A DNA stretch of 64,000 nt from JBHIYN01 sp041984235 (GTDB lineage Bacteria > Pseudomonadota > Gammaproteobacteria > Ga0077536), in assembly GCA_041984235.1 (NCBI GenBank), contig JBHIYN010000011.1:106879-170878 (forward strand). Direction: 5' to 3'. The notes beneath the pieces are model-generated. The model made no database searches. It saw nothing but the letters and a program-made list of their open reading frames with translations, and was not told where the DNA came from. Position numbers and translations under genes: made by a program. Positions within the stretch are counted from its first letter, which is position 1; each line of letters opens with the position of its first letter. This document shows, in pieces, positions 8,633 to 17,246 of this stretch.

Positions 8633-9334
8633 CTATCGTTCCGGCGGAATACACCGTTCCAGCCAGCCTTCGTAGAGCGCACGGGCCAGCCGCTGCGTGC
8701 GCGGCAGCGACTGGCGGGCATGCTCGAGCTCGGCCACGGTCTGCAGCGACGCGCTGGGCGCGTCATCGGTCGCGCGCCACGCAGCGAGCCACTCGTCGTA
8801 GAGCGACGGCGCGACCTGCGGCAGGAACTGGGTGACCAGCGCACGGCCGTCGCTGCAGGCGAGCGCGCGCCCGGCGCGATCGCGGACCAGGGTGTCCCAG
8901 CCGGGGGGCGGCCGGAGACAGGCGTCGTGCCACATCAGCACCCGCTTGTCCTCGCTCTGCAGCGGCCAGTGCCCGGTGACCTCGACCGGAAACCAACCGC
9001 GCGCCGGGGCAACCGGCTGCACCTCGCCGCCGCTGGCGAGTGTGATCAGGTGCGCACCGTAGCCGTGTCCGAGCAGTGGTGTGCCGGCCGCGCGCCGCGC
9101 CACCAGCCATTCCAGCAGCGCCTCGTGCCACGGCGGCGGGTCGAGCACGCCGGCCGCGGCATCGAGCACGACCACGCCGGCGCTGGCCGCGACCAGGTCG
9201 GCCTGTGGCAGGTCGTGCGCGCCGCGCAGCAGGATCCTGAAGGTGGCGCGGCCGCGGTGGGCGAGGAAATCGGCGAGGTAGCCGGGCGGCCGCGCCGCCT
9301 CATGCTGCAGGATCAGGATCGGCGCCGGCGTCAT
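8633..9334 (-). CDS. Class I glutamine amidotransferase-like protein lacking the nucleophile
   Basis: The 233-residue protein has the layout of GMP-synthase-type amidotransferase domains: an early Rossmann-like part, then TPLLGHGYGAHLITLASGG where active members have P-x-L-G-I-C-F/Y-G-H-Q, then a WHDA segment near residue 135. The catalytic cysteine position is glycine in this copy, and the usual Q after H is also changed. Glutamine hydrolysis is therefore unlikely, and a binding or structural role is possible. Its start overlaps the CWC gene by 35 bp, so it belongs to the fabY group of genes. Confidence 0.6.
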   Translation of the reverse strand: MTPAPILILQHEAARPPGYLADFLAHRGRATFRILLRGAHDLPQADLVAASAGVVVLDAAAGVLDPPPWHEALLEWLVARRAAGTPLLGHGYGAHLITLASGGEVQPVAPARGWFPVEVTGHWPLQSEDKRVLMWHDACLRPPPGWDTLVRDRAGRALACSDGRALVTQFLPQVAPSLYDEWLAAWRATDDAPSASLQTVAELEHARQSLPRTQRLARALYEGWLERCIPPER

Positions 9335-9506
9335 CGCGGCTGGCCGCGGCGACCGCCTGAGCCAGGCAGTCCGGGCACAGGCAGTCGGTATCGCTGCGCA
9401 GTGCGGCGGCCGGCAGTGCCGGCAGCGCCTGGCACCAGCAGCTCGCCGCGTTCCGCCCGCAGCCGAAGCGGGCGCCGCAGCGCGCGCAGGTCTTGTCTTC
9501 GATCAT
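9300..9506 (-). CDS. Cysteine-rich CWC family protein
   Basis: The 68-residue protein has the sequence pattern CARCGARFGCGRNAASCWCQALP, then a C-terminal CLCPDCL. This is the signature of the small Cys_rich_CWC family, whose cysteines probably bind zinc. The ATG at 9506 is chosen because it gives a complete family-length protein; the reading frame continues upstream without a better start. It lies 17 bp after the thioesterase gene and overlaps the amidotransferase-like gene. The family's function is not known. Confidence 0.8.
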   Translation of the reverse strand: MIEDKTCARCGARFGCGRNAASCWCQALPALPAAALRSDTDCLCPDCLAQAVAAASRDDAGADPDPAA

Positions 9507-9523
9507 GCCCGCTCGCGCGCCGC

Positions 9524-9958
9524 TCACCCACCGCGCGCGTCGAGGGCGCGGGCGTCGTCGAGCATGAAGCTCGCGTCGCTCTCGGCGTAGGTCGTGCCGC
9601 TGGTGGCGTCGACGGCGCGCGCGCTGAGCTGCACCAGGCGACCCTTGTGCCGCACCAGTTCGCATTCGAGCGCGGCGGTCGCGCCGATCGGCATCGCTTC
9701 GCGGTAACGGATCTCGGACTTCGCGGTGTAACCGCGCGCGCCCTGCAGGTAGAACCAGTTGGCCATGACGTCGTCGAGCACCGCGAACACGATCCCGCCG
9801 TGGGTGACGCCGTCGAAGCCGACGTGCTCGGGGCGCGAGGTGAAGCTGCCGCGACAGTAATTGCCGTCGAGCGTGAAGCGCAGGCGCAGGCCGATCGGGT
9901 TGTCCGGCCCGCACACGAAGCAGTGGCTGGCATCGTCGCGCGCACCGGCTGCGCTCAC
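9524..9958 (-). CDS. PaaI-type hotdog thioesterase
   Basis: The 144-residue protein has an N-terminal CFVCG motif, a hotdog-fold core with THGGIVFAVLDDVMANW (the HGG motif with the downstream acidic residues used by PaaI thioesterases), and a C-terminal strand run ending DASFMLDD. Such enzymes hydrolyse acyl-CoA or acyl-ACP. I take a GTG start at 9958 that overlaps the fabY stop codon as GTGA. No ATG lies upstream in this frame within a plausible distance. Coupling with fabY suggests it trims acyl chains in or near fatty acid synthesis. Confidence 0.8.
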   Translation of the reverse strand: MSAAGARDDASHCFVCGPDNPIGLRLRFTLDGNYCRGSFTSRPEHVGFDGVTHGGIVFAVLDDVMANWFYLQGARGYTAKSEIRYREAMPIGATAALECELVRHKGRLVQLSARAVDATSGTTYAESDASFMLDDARALDARGG

Positions 9959-11853
9959 AGCATGTCCCCGTAACGGTTGTCGAAGTCCAGGTCGACGCCG
10001 CGCGGGAAGCCGGGGATGTCGATGTGCGTGGCGTCGATGTGGATGCCGTCCTCGTCGATGAGGGCGTCGCCGAAGCGGTAGATCGGCTGCATCGGTCCGG
10101 CCATGCACTCGGCGTCGTAGGCGGCCGCGGTCTCCTCCACCGTCTCGCGGCGCCGTTGCCACGCCGTCATCGCGGCCGCGCCGTGGCGGCGGGCGAGCAT
10201 GGCCTCGGTGATTTTCGGAGACAGCACGGCGCCGGTGGCGTTGTTGCCGCCGAAGCCCTTGGAGTTGAGAAACGCGACCTCGGCACGCTCGCCGAGCTCG
10301 ACGTCGGCGAGCGCGATGGCGAGGCGCTCGGCATGCAGGTCGTCGGCGAGCCGCGACACGGTCTTGATCCCCGGCAGCACGCCGTGACGCATGACGCCCA
10401 GCGTGCTGACCAGCTGATCGGCGCTGGCCGGCGCCAGCGAATGACCGACGAAGGCCTTGACCGCGGTCACCGGCCAGTCGCGGATGTCGAACGCCCGCGC
10501 GACGAGATCGAAGATGCGCGTTTCGGTGGTGCGGTTCTGCGGCGTGCTCGAGCCGTGGGCCTGCACGAAGCTGCGCTCGCGCACCGCGGCGTCGCCGAGG
10601 ATGGCGCGCACCGCGGCGACGGCCTTGGCCAGCGTGATGTAGTTGCCCGGACCGGGCGCCGAGATCGATTTCTTGAAGCCGTCCGCGTTGACGAACACCT
10701 CGGGCACCGCGCCATGCACCTGCGCGCCGAGCTCCAGCGCCAGGGCATCGTCCATGAGCACGAAGTACTGGCCGGACTCGCCCAGGGTGAAACCGCAGTT
10801 GTCGCCGAAGGGCCGGCTCGCGCGGCGGTAGTCGGGCGTCTCGCTGCCGTCCAGCCGGCACAGGTTCTCATCGGTGGCGAGCGCGCTCATCGCCGCGTAG
10901 CCTTCGATCACCTCGGGCACCAGCGGCGCTTCCGCGTTGCCGACCACGGCGACGCGCCGCCGCCCGGACTGGATGTCCTCGACCGCCAGGCGCAGGTTGT
11001 AGAGGAAGGTCGCGCAGGCGCCGGCATTGGCGCCGGTCGCACCGACACTGCCGAGCACGTAGGCGTTGACGAAATCGGCCGGCATGGTATTCAGGCCGAG
11101 CGGCAACTGCTTGGAGCTGACCCGGTTGCCGCGCAGGCGCGCCTGCAGCATGCCGCCGGTGCCGTTGGCGTCGAGCTGCGCCATCGCGCTCGCCGCGTAG
11201 ACCGCGATCTCGTCGGCGCGTACGGACTCGACGATGGTCTGCCACGGGATGCCGCTCGCGCGCACCGCGTCGGAGGCGCCGATGATGGCGAGCTGCAGGC
11301 CGCGCGGATGAAAGCGCGAGTTGTACAGTGCCGCCGGGTCGAAACCGGTCGGCAGCTGTCCGCCCGACTGCACCGCGAGGCGGCGCGGGGTCTCCACCCA
11401 GATCTGCGCACCGTCGGCGATCTCGACGCTGGCGACGCCGTCGGCGTCGGCGAGCACGCGCCAGCCGGGCGGGAGATTGTCGGGCAGGTTGCGGCGGTCG
11501 ATGGCGATCACGGTGGGCGCGCCGTCACGGTCGCGCAGCGTCATGGCGACGTTGCCGCTGACGCGTTCCGGATCGAAGCGGTCGTTCTCCAGGCGGCGGA
11601 TCAGGGTACCGTCGAGTACCTTGCGCTGGAGTTCGGTGACGGCCTGCTCGTCGAGTGGCGCACCGGCCGCGTCGACCAGGCGTCCGTCGCGCACGAAGGC
11701 CAGGTTCATCATCGCGCCGAGGGCGCTGACGGTGCGCCGCTGATCGTCGGCGCCGAGGCTGTCGAAGATGGTGCGCCGGTAGGCGTGGTGGAAGGACGAG
11801 CGTCCGGCCGGGCCGACGCCGCCGAAACCGACAATGACCGGCAAGCGTGTCAT
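9955..11853 (-). CDS. fabY: Beta-ketoacyl-ACP synthase, FabY type
   Basis: The 632-residue protein begins MTRLPVIVGFGG, very like Pseudomonas aeruginosa FabY (PA5174), and has the same unusual length, longer than FabB or FabF. The thiolase-fold signature includes the active-site cysteine in NAGACATF (Cys about 280) and the two histidines in QAHGSSTP and KAFVGHSLAP. In Pseudomonas FabY starts fatty acid synthesis by condensing acetyl-CoA with malonyl-ACP. The start at 11853 is preceded by AGGAG at good spacing; the frame stays open much further upstream, but that part is non-coding. It is followed by an overlapping thioesterase and faces a divergent regulator. Confidence 0.85.
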   Translation of the reverse strand: MTRLPVIVGFGGVGPAGRSSFHHAYRRTIFDSLGADDQRRTVSALGAMMNLAFVRDGRLVDAAGAPLDEQAVTELQRKVLDGTLIRRLENDRFDPERVSGNVAMTLRDRDGAPTVIAIDRRNLPDNLPPGWRVLADADGVASVEIADGAQIWVETPRRLAVQSGGQLPTGFDPAALYNSRFHPRGLQLAIIGASDAVRASGIPWQTIVESVRADEIAVYAASAMAQLDANGTGGMLQARLRGNRVSSKQLPLGLNTMPADFVNAYVLGSVGATGANAGACATFLYNLRLAVEDIQSGRRRVAVVGNAEAPLVPEVIEGYAAMSALATDENLCRLDGSETPDYRRASRPFGDNCGFTLGESGQYFVLMDDALALELGAQVHGAVPEVFVNADGFKKSISAPGPGNYITLAKAVAAVRAILGDAAVRERSFVQAHGSSTPQNRTTETRIFDLVARAFDIRDWPVTAVKAFVGHSLAPASADQLVSTLGVMRHGVLPGIKTVSRLADDLHAERLAIALADVELGERAEVAFLNSKGFGGNNATGAVLSPKITEAMLARRHGAAAMTAWQRRRETVEETAAAYDAECMAGPMQPIYRFGDALIDEDGIHIDATHIDIPGFPRGVDLDFDNRYGDML

Positions 11854-11954
11854 CGCAACGAGACTCCTGAACGGACCGGGCTCTATTTTAGGAAGCCGCG
11901 CCTGGAGAAATAGCGGCATATGCGCCATATTGTCGGGCAAATGAGACAGGGGCC
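11854..11954. promoter_or_regulatory. Divergent promoter region of fabY and the DJ-1/AraC regulator
   Basis: The 101-bp gap between two divergent genes is AT-richer than its surroundings. It holds a TAAAAT hexamer on the minus strand (11885-11890), a possible -10 box for fabY, and a GCATATGC palindrome near its centre that could be an operator. The -35 boxes are not clear. Confidence 0.4.
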
Positions 11955-13010
11955 ATGACACCGGAAGACCGCGGCGGCGCGCCGCTGCAGGTTGCGTTCG
12001 TGCTCGCGCCGGACATGCTGGCGACCGGCACGGCGCTGCCCTACGAGATGTGGCTGGCGGCACTGGACCGGCGTCGTGCGCTGCGTCGCCCGGCCGCCGC
12101 GCGGCTGTCGCTGGTCGCGGCCGGCGCGGCGCCCTGCGGCCGGCTGCCGCTGCAGGCCGATTGCACCCTGGCGGACAGTCCGCAGTTCGACCTCGTCTAC
12201 CTGCCGGCCCTGTGGCGCCGCACCCGCGCCGCCGGTGCGGCATCCGACGCCGCGCTCGGCGCCTGGCTGGTCGCGCAGCACGGCGGCGGGGCGCTGGTCG
12301 CCGCGGTCAGCAGCGGCGTCGGCCTGCTCGCGCGCGCCGGCCTGCTCGACGGGCGTGCGGCGACCACGCACTGGTATCACTTCGATCGCTTCGAGCGCGA
12401 GTTCCCGCGCGTCGACTGGCGGCGCGAGTTCTTCATCACGCAGTCGGGTGCGCTGTACTGCGCGGCGAGCATCAACTCGCTCGCCGACGTCACCGTGCAC
12501 CTGATCGAGCGCTTCCTGGACCGCGCCACCGCGCATCACGTCGAGCGCAACTTCTCGCACGAGATCCGGCGCACTTACGAGGAGTACCGCTATCTCGACG
12601 GCGGCGCCACGCCCCTGCACGACGAGACCGTGGTCGAGGCACAGCTCTGGATCGGCGATCACCTCGCGCAGGAGGTGCAGGTCTCCGAGCTCGCCGACCG
12701 CCTGGCGGTGGCGCGCCGCACGCTGGAACGCCGCTTCCGCGCCGCCACCGGTTGCAGCGTGCGTGGCTGGTGGCAGCGCGAACGCATCCGCCTGGCCAAG
12801 GAGCTGCTGGAGCGCACCGATCTGTCGATCGGCGACATCGCCTGGCGGGTCGGCTACCGCGACGCCGGCTGGTTCGCGCAGCTGTTTCGCCGCGAGGTCT
12901 CGGTGGCGCCGCTGGAGTACCGGCGCACGGTCCGCGCCAAGCTGTTCCGCTCGCCGATGGCGGCGCCTGTCAAGAATGTTGACAAATCACCGCGCGCGGA
13001 AAATAGCTAG
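11955..13010 (+). CDS. GlxA-type AraC transcriptional regulator (DJ-1/PfpI-like plus AraC HTH)
   Basis: The protein has 351 residues. Residues about 10-200 resemble the DJ-1/PfpI-like domain of GlxA regulators (QVAFVLAPDMLATGTALPYEMW; GALVAAVSSGVGLLARAGLL), where the cysteine elbow is replaced by serine (AAVSSG). Residues about 235-335 are the double HTH of AraC proteins (QVSELADRLAVARRTLERRF; IRLAKELLERTDLSIGDIAWRVGY). It starts at an ATG 101 bp from fabY and is transcribed away from it, so it may control fabY or itself. The effector is unknown. Family call is strong; target is inference. Confidence 0.85.
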   Translation: MTPEDRGGAPLQVAFVLAPDMLATGTALPYEMWLAALDRRRALRRPAAARLSLVAAGAAPCGRLPLQADCTLADSPQFDLVYLPALWRRTRAAGAASDAALGAWLVAQHGGGALVAAVSSGVGLLARAGLLDGRAATTHWYHFDRFEREFPRVDWRREFFITQSGALYCAASINSLADVTVHLIERFLDRATAHHVERNFSHEIRRTYEEYRYLDGGATPLHDETVVEAQLWIGDHLAQEVQVSELADRLAVARRTLERRFRAATGCSVRGWWQRERIRLAKELLERTDLSIGDIAWRVGYRDAGWFAQLFRREVSVAPLEYRRTVRAKLFRSPMAAPVKNVDKSPRAENS

Positions 13011-13422
13011 GCAAATCAGTGCACTGTGCAAGCGCCGTCGTTGACGGCCGGGCCCGTTTGACGACCATCGCGCGCAGCATTCTTTACACGGGTCGGATAC
13101 GGGGCCCGTGGAACGCACGTAACACCCTGATTTTCCAGCCGCTCCCGACATGGCAACGATTTTGCACTCAAGATTGTGACGGGTTCCGTTCCCGTTCGCC
13201 TGGCCGTTCTGCTGCGCGCAATCGCCGCGGTCGCCGGGCAGTGCCTTCAGGTCGTCAACGTACACGACTCTGACTTGATGCCCCGCCGCCCGGCGGGGTT
13301 TTTTTCGTCCCGTTCGCACGCGACAGCCGTCCCGGCAGACGAAAACCGGCAGGCCCCGTCTTTCGCGGTCCCAAGTCGGCGCGTGTGCGCTACCATGCCG
13401 CCCTTCAACGCGGGAGCACCCC
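13011..13422. other. Intergenic region with a candidate RNA ending at a terminator
   Basis: These 412 bp between the regulator and metY carry no convincing gene; several short frames cross it but none has a ribosome site with sensible codon use. A strong terminator lies at 13281-13307, 270 bp after the regulator's stop, which is far for its own terminator. A small RNA transcribed from somewhere in 13050-13180 and ending there is possible. Short of the metY start there is a GGGAG ribosome site at about 13411. Confidence 0.4.
13281..13307 (+). terminator. Rho-independent terminator
   Basis: The stem is CCCCGCC / GGCGGGG with a short loop, followed by seven T residues on the plus strand. This is a textbook intrinsic terminator. 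Confidence 0.85.
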
Positions 13423-14718
13423 ATGTCCGGACCCCGGTATCCCGGTTTCGATACCCTTTCCCTGCACGCCGGCCAGCAACCGGACGCCACCACCGGCAGC
13501 CGCGCGGTGCCCATCCACCAGTCGGTCTCGTTCGTGTTCGACGACGAGGACGTGGCCTCCTCGCGCTTCGACATCGCGCGCTCCGGCTACGTCTACTCGC
13601 GCATCGGCAACCCGACCGTGGCCGTGCTGGAAGAGCGCATGGCGATGCTCGAAGGCGGTGTCGGCGCGGTCGCCACGGCGAGCGGCATGGCCGCGATCCA
13701 TCTCGCCATCGTCACGCTGGCCGGCAGCGGCAGTCATATCGTCGCGTCACGCTCACTCTACGGCGGCACCCACAACCTGCTCAGCTACACGCTGCCGCGT
13801 TTCGGTATCGAGACCACCTTCGTCGATCCGCGCGACCCGGACGCCTTTGCCGCCGCGGTGCGTCCCGAGACCGTGCTGATGTTCGCCGAGACGGTGGGCA
13901 ATCCGCGCTGCGAGGTCGCCGACGTGCCGGCACTGGCCGAGCGCGCGCACGCCGCCGGCGTGCCGCTGGTGATCGACGCGACCCTGACCACGCCGCACCT
14001 CATGCAGCCACTCGCCCACGGTGCGGACATCGTGGTGCATTCGCTGACCAAGTTCATCGGCGGCCACGGCACCACGCTGGGCGGAGTACTGATCGACGGC
14101 GGACGCTTCGACTGGCTGGCGCACGGTGAGCGTTTCCCGACCCTGAGCGAGCCCTACGATGGCTTCCACGGGCTCAATTTCGCCGAGGAGTTCGGCCCGA
14201 CCGCTTTCGCCATCCGCGCGCGCCGCGAGGGCCTGCGCGATTTCGGCGCCGCGCTTTCCGCGAGCGCCGCGTTCCAGCTTCTGCAGGGCGTGGAGACGCT
14301 GTCGCTGCGCATGGACCGGCACGTCGCCAACACGCGCCGCGTGGCCGGGTTCCTCGCCGCGCACGACGCGGTCAGCGACGTCACCTGGCCAGGCCTGCCG
14401 GGGCACCCCGACCATGCACTGGCCGAGCGCCTGCTGCCGCGCGGGCCCGGTGCGGTGTTCAGCTTCGAGGTGGCCGGTGGCCGCGCCGCCGGGATCCGGC
14501 TGATCGAGAGCCTCAACCTGTTCTCGCACCTGGCCAACGTCGGCGACGCGAAATCGCTGGTCATCCATCCTGCCAGCACCACGCATGCGCGAATGGACGA
14601 TGCCGCGCTGCAGGCCGCCGGCATTACGCCGGGCCTGGTGCGGCTGTCGATCGGGCTGGAGGATGCCGACGATCTCGTCGACGACCTCGCGCGGGCGCTG
14701 TACCGCTCACAGAAATAG
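13423..14718 (+). CDS. metY: O-acetylhomoserine sulfhydrylase-type PLP enzyme
   Basis: The 431-residue protein belongs to the Cys/Met-metabolism PLP family. The lysine that binds pyridoxal phosphate is in HSLTKFIGGHG, preceded by VIDATLTTPHLMQPL. The N-terminal TLSLHAGQ and length (about 430 rather than 380-400) fit O-acetylhomoserine aminocarboxypropyltransferase (MetY), which uses sulfide or methanethiol to make homocysteine or methionine. A GGGAG site lies just upstream. An alpha/beta hydrolase follows 9 bp later. A cystathionine or methionine-gamma-lyase-type activity cannot be excluded from sequence. Confidence 0.85.
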   Translation: MSGPRYPGFDTLSLHAGQQPDATTGSRAVPIHQSVSFVFDDEDVASSRFDIARSGYVYSRIGNPTVAVLEERMAMLEGGVGAVATASGMAAIHLAIVTLAGSGSHIVASRSLYGGTHNLLSYTLPRFGIETTFVDPRDPDAFAAAVRPETVLMFAETVGNPRCEVADVPALAERAHAAGVPLVIDATLTTPHLMQPLAHGADIVVHSLTKFIGGHGTTLGGVLIDGGRFDWLAHGERFPTLSEPYDGFHGLNFAEEFGPTAFAIRARREGLRDFGAALSASAAFQLLQGVETLSLRMDRHVANTRRVAGFLAAHDAVSDVTWPGLPGHPDHALAERLLPRGPGAVFSFEVAGGRAAGIRLIESLNLFSHLANVGDAKSLVIHPASTTHARMDDAALQAAGITPGLVRLSIGLEDADDLVDDLARALYRSQK

Positions 14719-14727
14719 GACGCTCGC

Positions 14728-15516
14728 ATGTTTTTCGAAGTCGACGGTCAACGCGTGTTCGCGGCCGGCAGGTGTGAGGGTGCGGACGCGCGCCCGCTGG
14801 TCGTGCTGATCCACGGTGCGGCGATGGACCACAGCGTGTGGGTCTATCACACGCGCTATTTCATGCACGAGGGGATCCCGGTGCTGGCGCCGGACCTGCC
14901 GGGCCACGGCCGTTCCGACGGTCAGCCGCTGCCCTCGATCGAGGCCATGGCCGAATGGCTGGAGCGCGCGCTGGACGCCCTCGGTGCCGACCGCCTCGCG
15001 CTCGCCGGCCACAGCATGGGTGCGCTGGTCGCGCTGGAGCTCGCCGCGCGCCTGCCGCAGCGGGTCGAGCGCCTGGCGCTGCTGGGGGCGTCGGTACCGA
15101 TGGCGGTCAGCCCGCAGTTACTCGAAGAGGCGCGCAAGGACAGCGCCGCCGCGCGTGACATGATGATGCTGTGGGGCCACGGACCGCAGGCCCAGCTCGG
15201 CGGCAACGCGGTGGCCGGCATCGGCATCGTGGCCGGCGCCATGCGCTTGCTCGAGCGCGCCCGCCCCGGTGTGCTGTTCAACGATCTCAATGCCTGCAAC
15301 GAGTACGCCGGCGGCCTGGATGCAGCCGCTCGCGTCGGCGCGCGGACCCGCATCATCTGCGGGCGCGACGACAAGATGACTCCCGCGGCGGTGGCGCGCG
15401 AGCTGGCCGCGGCGATCCCGGCGTGCGAGATCGACGTCATCGGCGCCTGCGGCCACATCATGATGAGCGAGCAGCCCGAGCAGACCCATCGCCGGCTGGT
15501 CGCCGCGCTCGCCTGA
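14728..15516 (+). CDS. Alpha/beta hydrolase
   Basis: The 262-residue protein shows the alpha/beta hydrolase plan: the oxyanion HG in LIHGAAMDHSVW, the nucleophile elbow GHSMG (Ser about 93), the acid in ICGRDDKMTP and the catalytic histidine in GACGHIMM. It follows metY by 9 bp, with an AGGA site, so the two are likely co-transcribed. The substrate cannot be told. A link with homoserine ester chemistry is possible but not shown. Confidence 0.85.
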   Translation: MFFEVDGQRVFAAGRCEGADARPLVVLIHGAAMDHSVWVYHTRYFMHEGIPVLAPDLPGHGRSDGQPLPSIEAMAEWLERALDALGADRLALAGHSMGALVALELAARLPQRVERLALLGASVPMAVSPQLLEEARKDSAAARDMMMLWGHGPQAQLGGNAVAGIGIVAGAMRLLERARPGVLFNDLNACNEYAGGLDAAARVGARTRIICGRDDKMTPAAVARELAAAIPACEIDVIGACGHIMMSEQPEQTHRRLVAALA

Positions 15517-15543
15517 GCGCAGCGGCGCCGTCCCTACCTTTCC

Positions 15544-16803
15544 ATGCAGTCACTCTACGCGCCACCCCGCTTCGGGGACTACGCTCACGCCGGTCTGATC
15601 CTGCTCGCCTTCGCGCTGTTTGCGAGCGAGACCCTGGTGCACTACCCGGTCGCCCTGATGTCGCTGCTGGGGCTGGCCGGCATGGTGCGCTCGCCCGGCC
15701 ACCTGACCGAACGGCCGACACGACGCCTGGTGCTGTTGTTCGCGCTGGTCTGGCTGCCGATGCTGGCGGCCTTCCCCGACGCGGTCAATCCCGATCGCAG
15801 CGCCAAGACCGTGCTGCTCTACCTGCACTTCCTGCCCGCGGCCTACTACCTGCTGTGGGTATGCGTGCGTCCGCACGTGCTGCGCATGGTCACCGCGGGC
15901 GTGGTCATGCTGGTGCTGTTCACGACCCTGGATGCCTTCGCGCAGCTGGTGTGGGGCAGCAACTTCTTTGGCTACCCCTACGACGGCAACATCCTCAAGG
16001 GGGTGTTCGATCCCAAGCAACGGCTGGGCCTGTTCCTGGCCGTGTTTGCGCCGCTGTGCCTGCAGATGCTGCGCCAGTGGAGCGTGCGCTACCCGCCGCT
16101 GTGGCTGGTGCTGATCCCCTACGTGGTGGTCATGCTGATGTCGCTCAAGCGCTCCGCCTGGCTGATGCTCGCGGTCGGCGTCACCGCCTACCTGGTGACG
16201 GCGCGCCAGCCGGGCCACGCGGACAGCGGGCGCGGCAAGCGGGCGTGGCAGGTCGCGCTGGTGGTGCTGGTGATCGCGGTGACGGTCGCCTTCAGCCCGG
16301 TGCTGCGCAAGCACGTGACGCGCACGGCCGGGGTATTCAGTGGCGACAGCGCCACCTTCGACCACGCCACCTCCTACCGGTTGACCCTGTGGCAGACCGG
16401 CATCGACATGTTCGCCGACAATTGGCTGAACGGCGTCGGTCCGCGCGGTTACCGCCGCGCCTATCGCGAGTACGCCGCGCGGGACGACTTCTGGATCGCC
16501 CGCGGCACCGGCGGCCAGACCCATCCGCACATGATCCTGCTCGAGGTCGCGGTCGAGGCCGGCGTCATCGGGCTGCTCGGCCTGCTGATCTTCCAGGCGG
16601 TGCTGTGGACGCTGGTGATCGCCTCCGGTGGCGCGCGCGCACCGCCGGTGTGGCTGCTGTGCGCGGCAGTGGCGTGGTTCCCGCTCAACGCCCACCTCGC
16701 GTTCTACGGATCGTACTGGTCGACCCTGGCCTGGATGCTGATCGGGATCGGGCTCGCGGCCGGGGCGGCGGCGGATGGTCGTCAGTCGCGGGATACTCGC
16801 TGA
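15544..16803 (+). CDS. O-antigen ligase/Wzy-type membrane protein
   Basis: The 419-residue polytopic protein has about ten hydrophobic segments. The C-terminal third has THPHMILLEVAVEAGVIGLLG after a long periplasmic loop containing YRLTLWQTGIDMFADNWLNGVG. This histidine and acidic pattern is typical of the O-antigen ligase/polymerase (Wzy_C, WaaL) family, which transfers undecaprenyl-linked glycans to lipid A core or similar acceptors. WaaL versus polymerase versus pilin glycosyltransferase cannot be separated here. It begins 27 bp after the hydrolase gene. Confidence 0.75.
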   Translation: MQSLYAPPRFGDYAHAGLILLAFALFASETLVHYPVALMSLLGLAGMVRSPGHLTERPTRRLVLLFALVWLPMLAAFPDAVNPDRSAKTVLLYLHFLPAAYYLLWVCVRPHVLRMVTAGVVMLVLFTTLDAFAQLVWGSNFFGYPYDGNILKGVFDPKQRLGLFLAVFAPLCLQMLRQWSVRYPPLWLVLIPYVVVMLMSLKRSAWLMLAVGVTAYLVTARQPGHADSGRGKRAWQVALVVLVIAVTVAFSPVLRKHVTRTAGVFSGDSATFDHATSYRLTLWQTGIDMFADNWLNGVGPRGYRRAYREYAARDDFWIARGTGGQTHPHMILLEVAVEAGVIGLLGLLIFQAVLWTLVIASGGARAPPVWLLCAAVAWFPLNAHLAFYGSYWSTLAWMLIGIGLAAGAAADGRQSRDTR

Positions 16804-16888
16804 TCAGCGGATCGTTTCGCAACCAGGCTGCCCGGTCCGGTGCGCGTGACACCGTGACGCTGCCGGCCCTACGAATGGCCGCAAGACG

Positions 16889-17236
16889 CTACATGGTGAT
16901 TCCGAAGCGCGCCAGCATTACCGTCATGGCGGTGTAGAGCAGAACGGTCAGGAGCGCGCCCGCCGCAAGCGCTAGCCAGAACGGAACACCTCCCCTGAGC
17001 AGCACGCTCAGCAACAGGAACATCGGCAGGCTCGGCAACACATACCAGAAGGTCGTCAGCGAGAACGCGGCGAGCCGAGGTGCATCGTGGGTGTCGATCC
17101 ACAACCACGCCATCGCCATGACCGAGACCAGCGGCAGGGACGCGACGAGGGCACCGATAACCGCGTTGCGCCGGCCCGCCTCGGAAGCCGTCACGATCAG
17201 CAGGGCGGAAAGCAGCGTCTTGAATACGACATACAT
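16889..17236 (-). CDS. DUF3147 family membrane protein
   Basis: The 115-residue protein has four hydrophobic segments covering nearly all of its length (for example FKTLLSALLIVTASEAGRRN and FWYVLPSLPMFLLLSVLLRGG), fitting DUF3147 proteins, which occur near metal and acid-stress genes. The ATG at 17236 has GAGGAA upstream. It lies 10 bp after the RND pump gene and closes the efflux operon. Its role is unknown. Confidence 0.7.
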   Translation of the reverse strand: MYVVFKTLLSALLIVTASEAGRRNAVIGALVASLPLVSVMAMAWLWIDTHDAPRLAAFSLTTFWYVLPSLPMFLLLSVLLRGGVPFWLALAAGALLTVLLYTAMTVMLARFGITM

Positions 17237-17246
17237 GGTGTTTTCC

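Noticed and set aside
11854..12243. A longer FabY with 130 extra N-terminal residues
   Set aside because: The extension overlaps the divergent regulator, has no family match and the ATG at 11853 has its own AGGAG site.
15171..16937. A plus-strand open frame overlapping the hydrolase and O-antigen-ligase-like genes
   Set aside because: It is out of frame with both, has no hydrophobic or known motif, and spans two clear genes.
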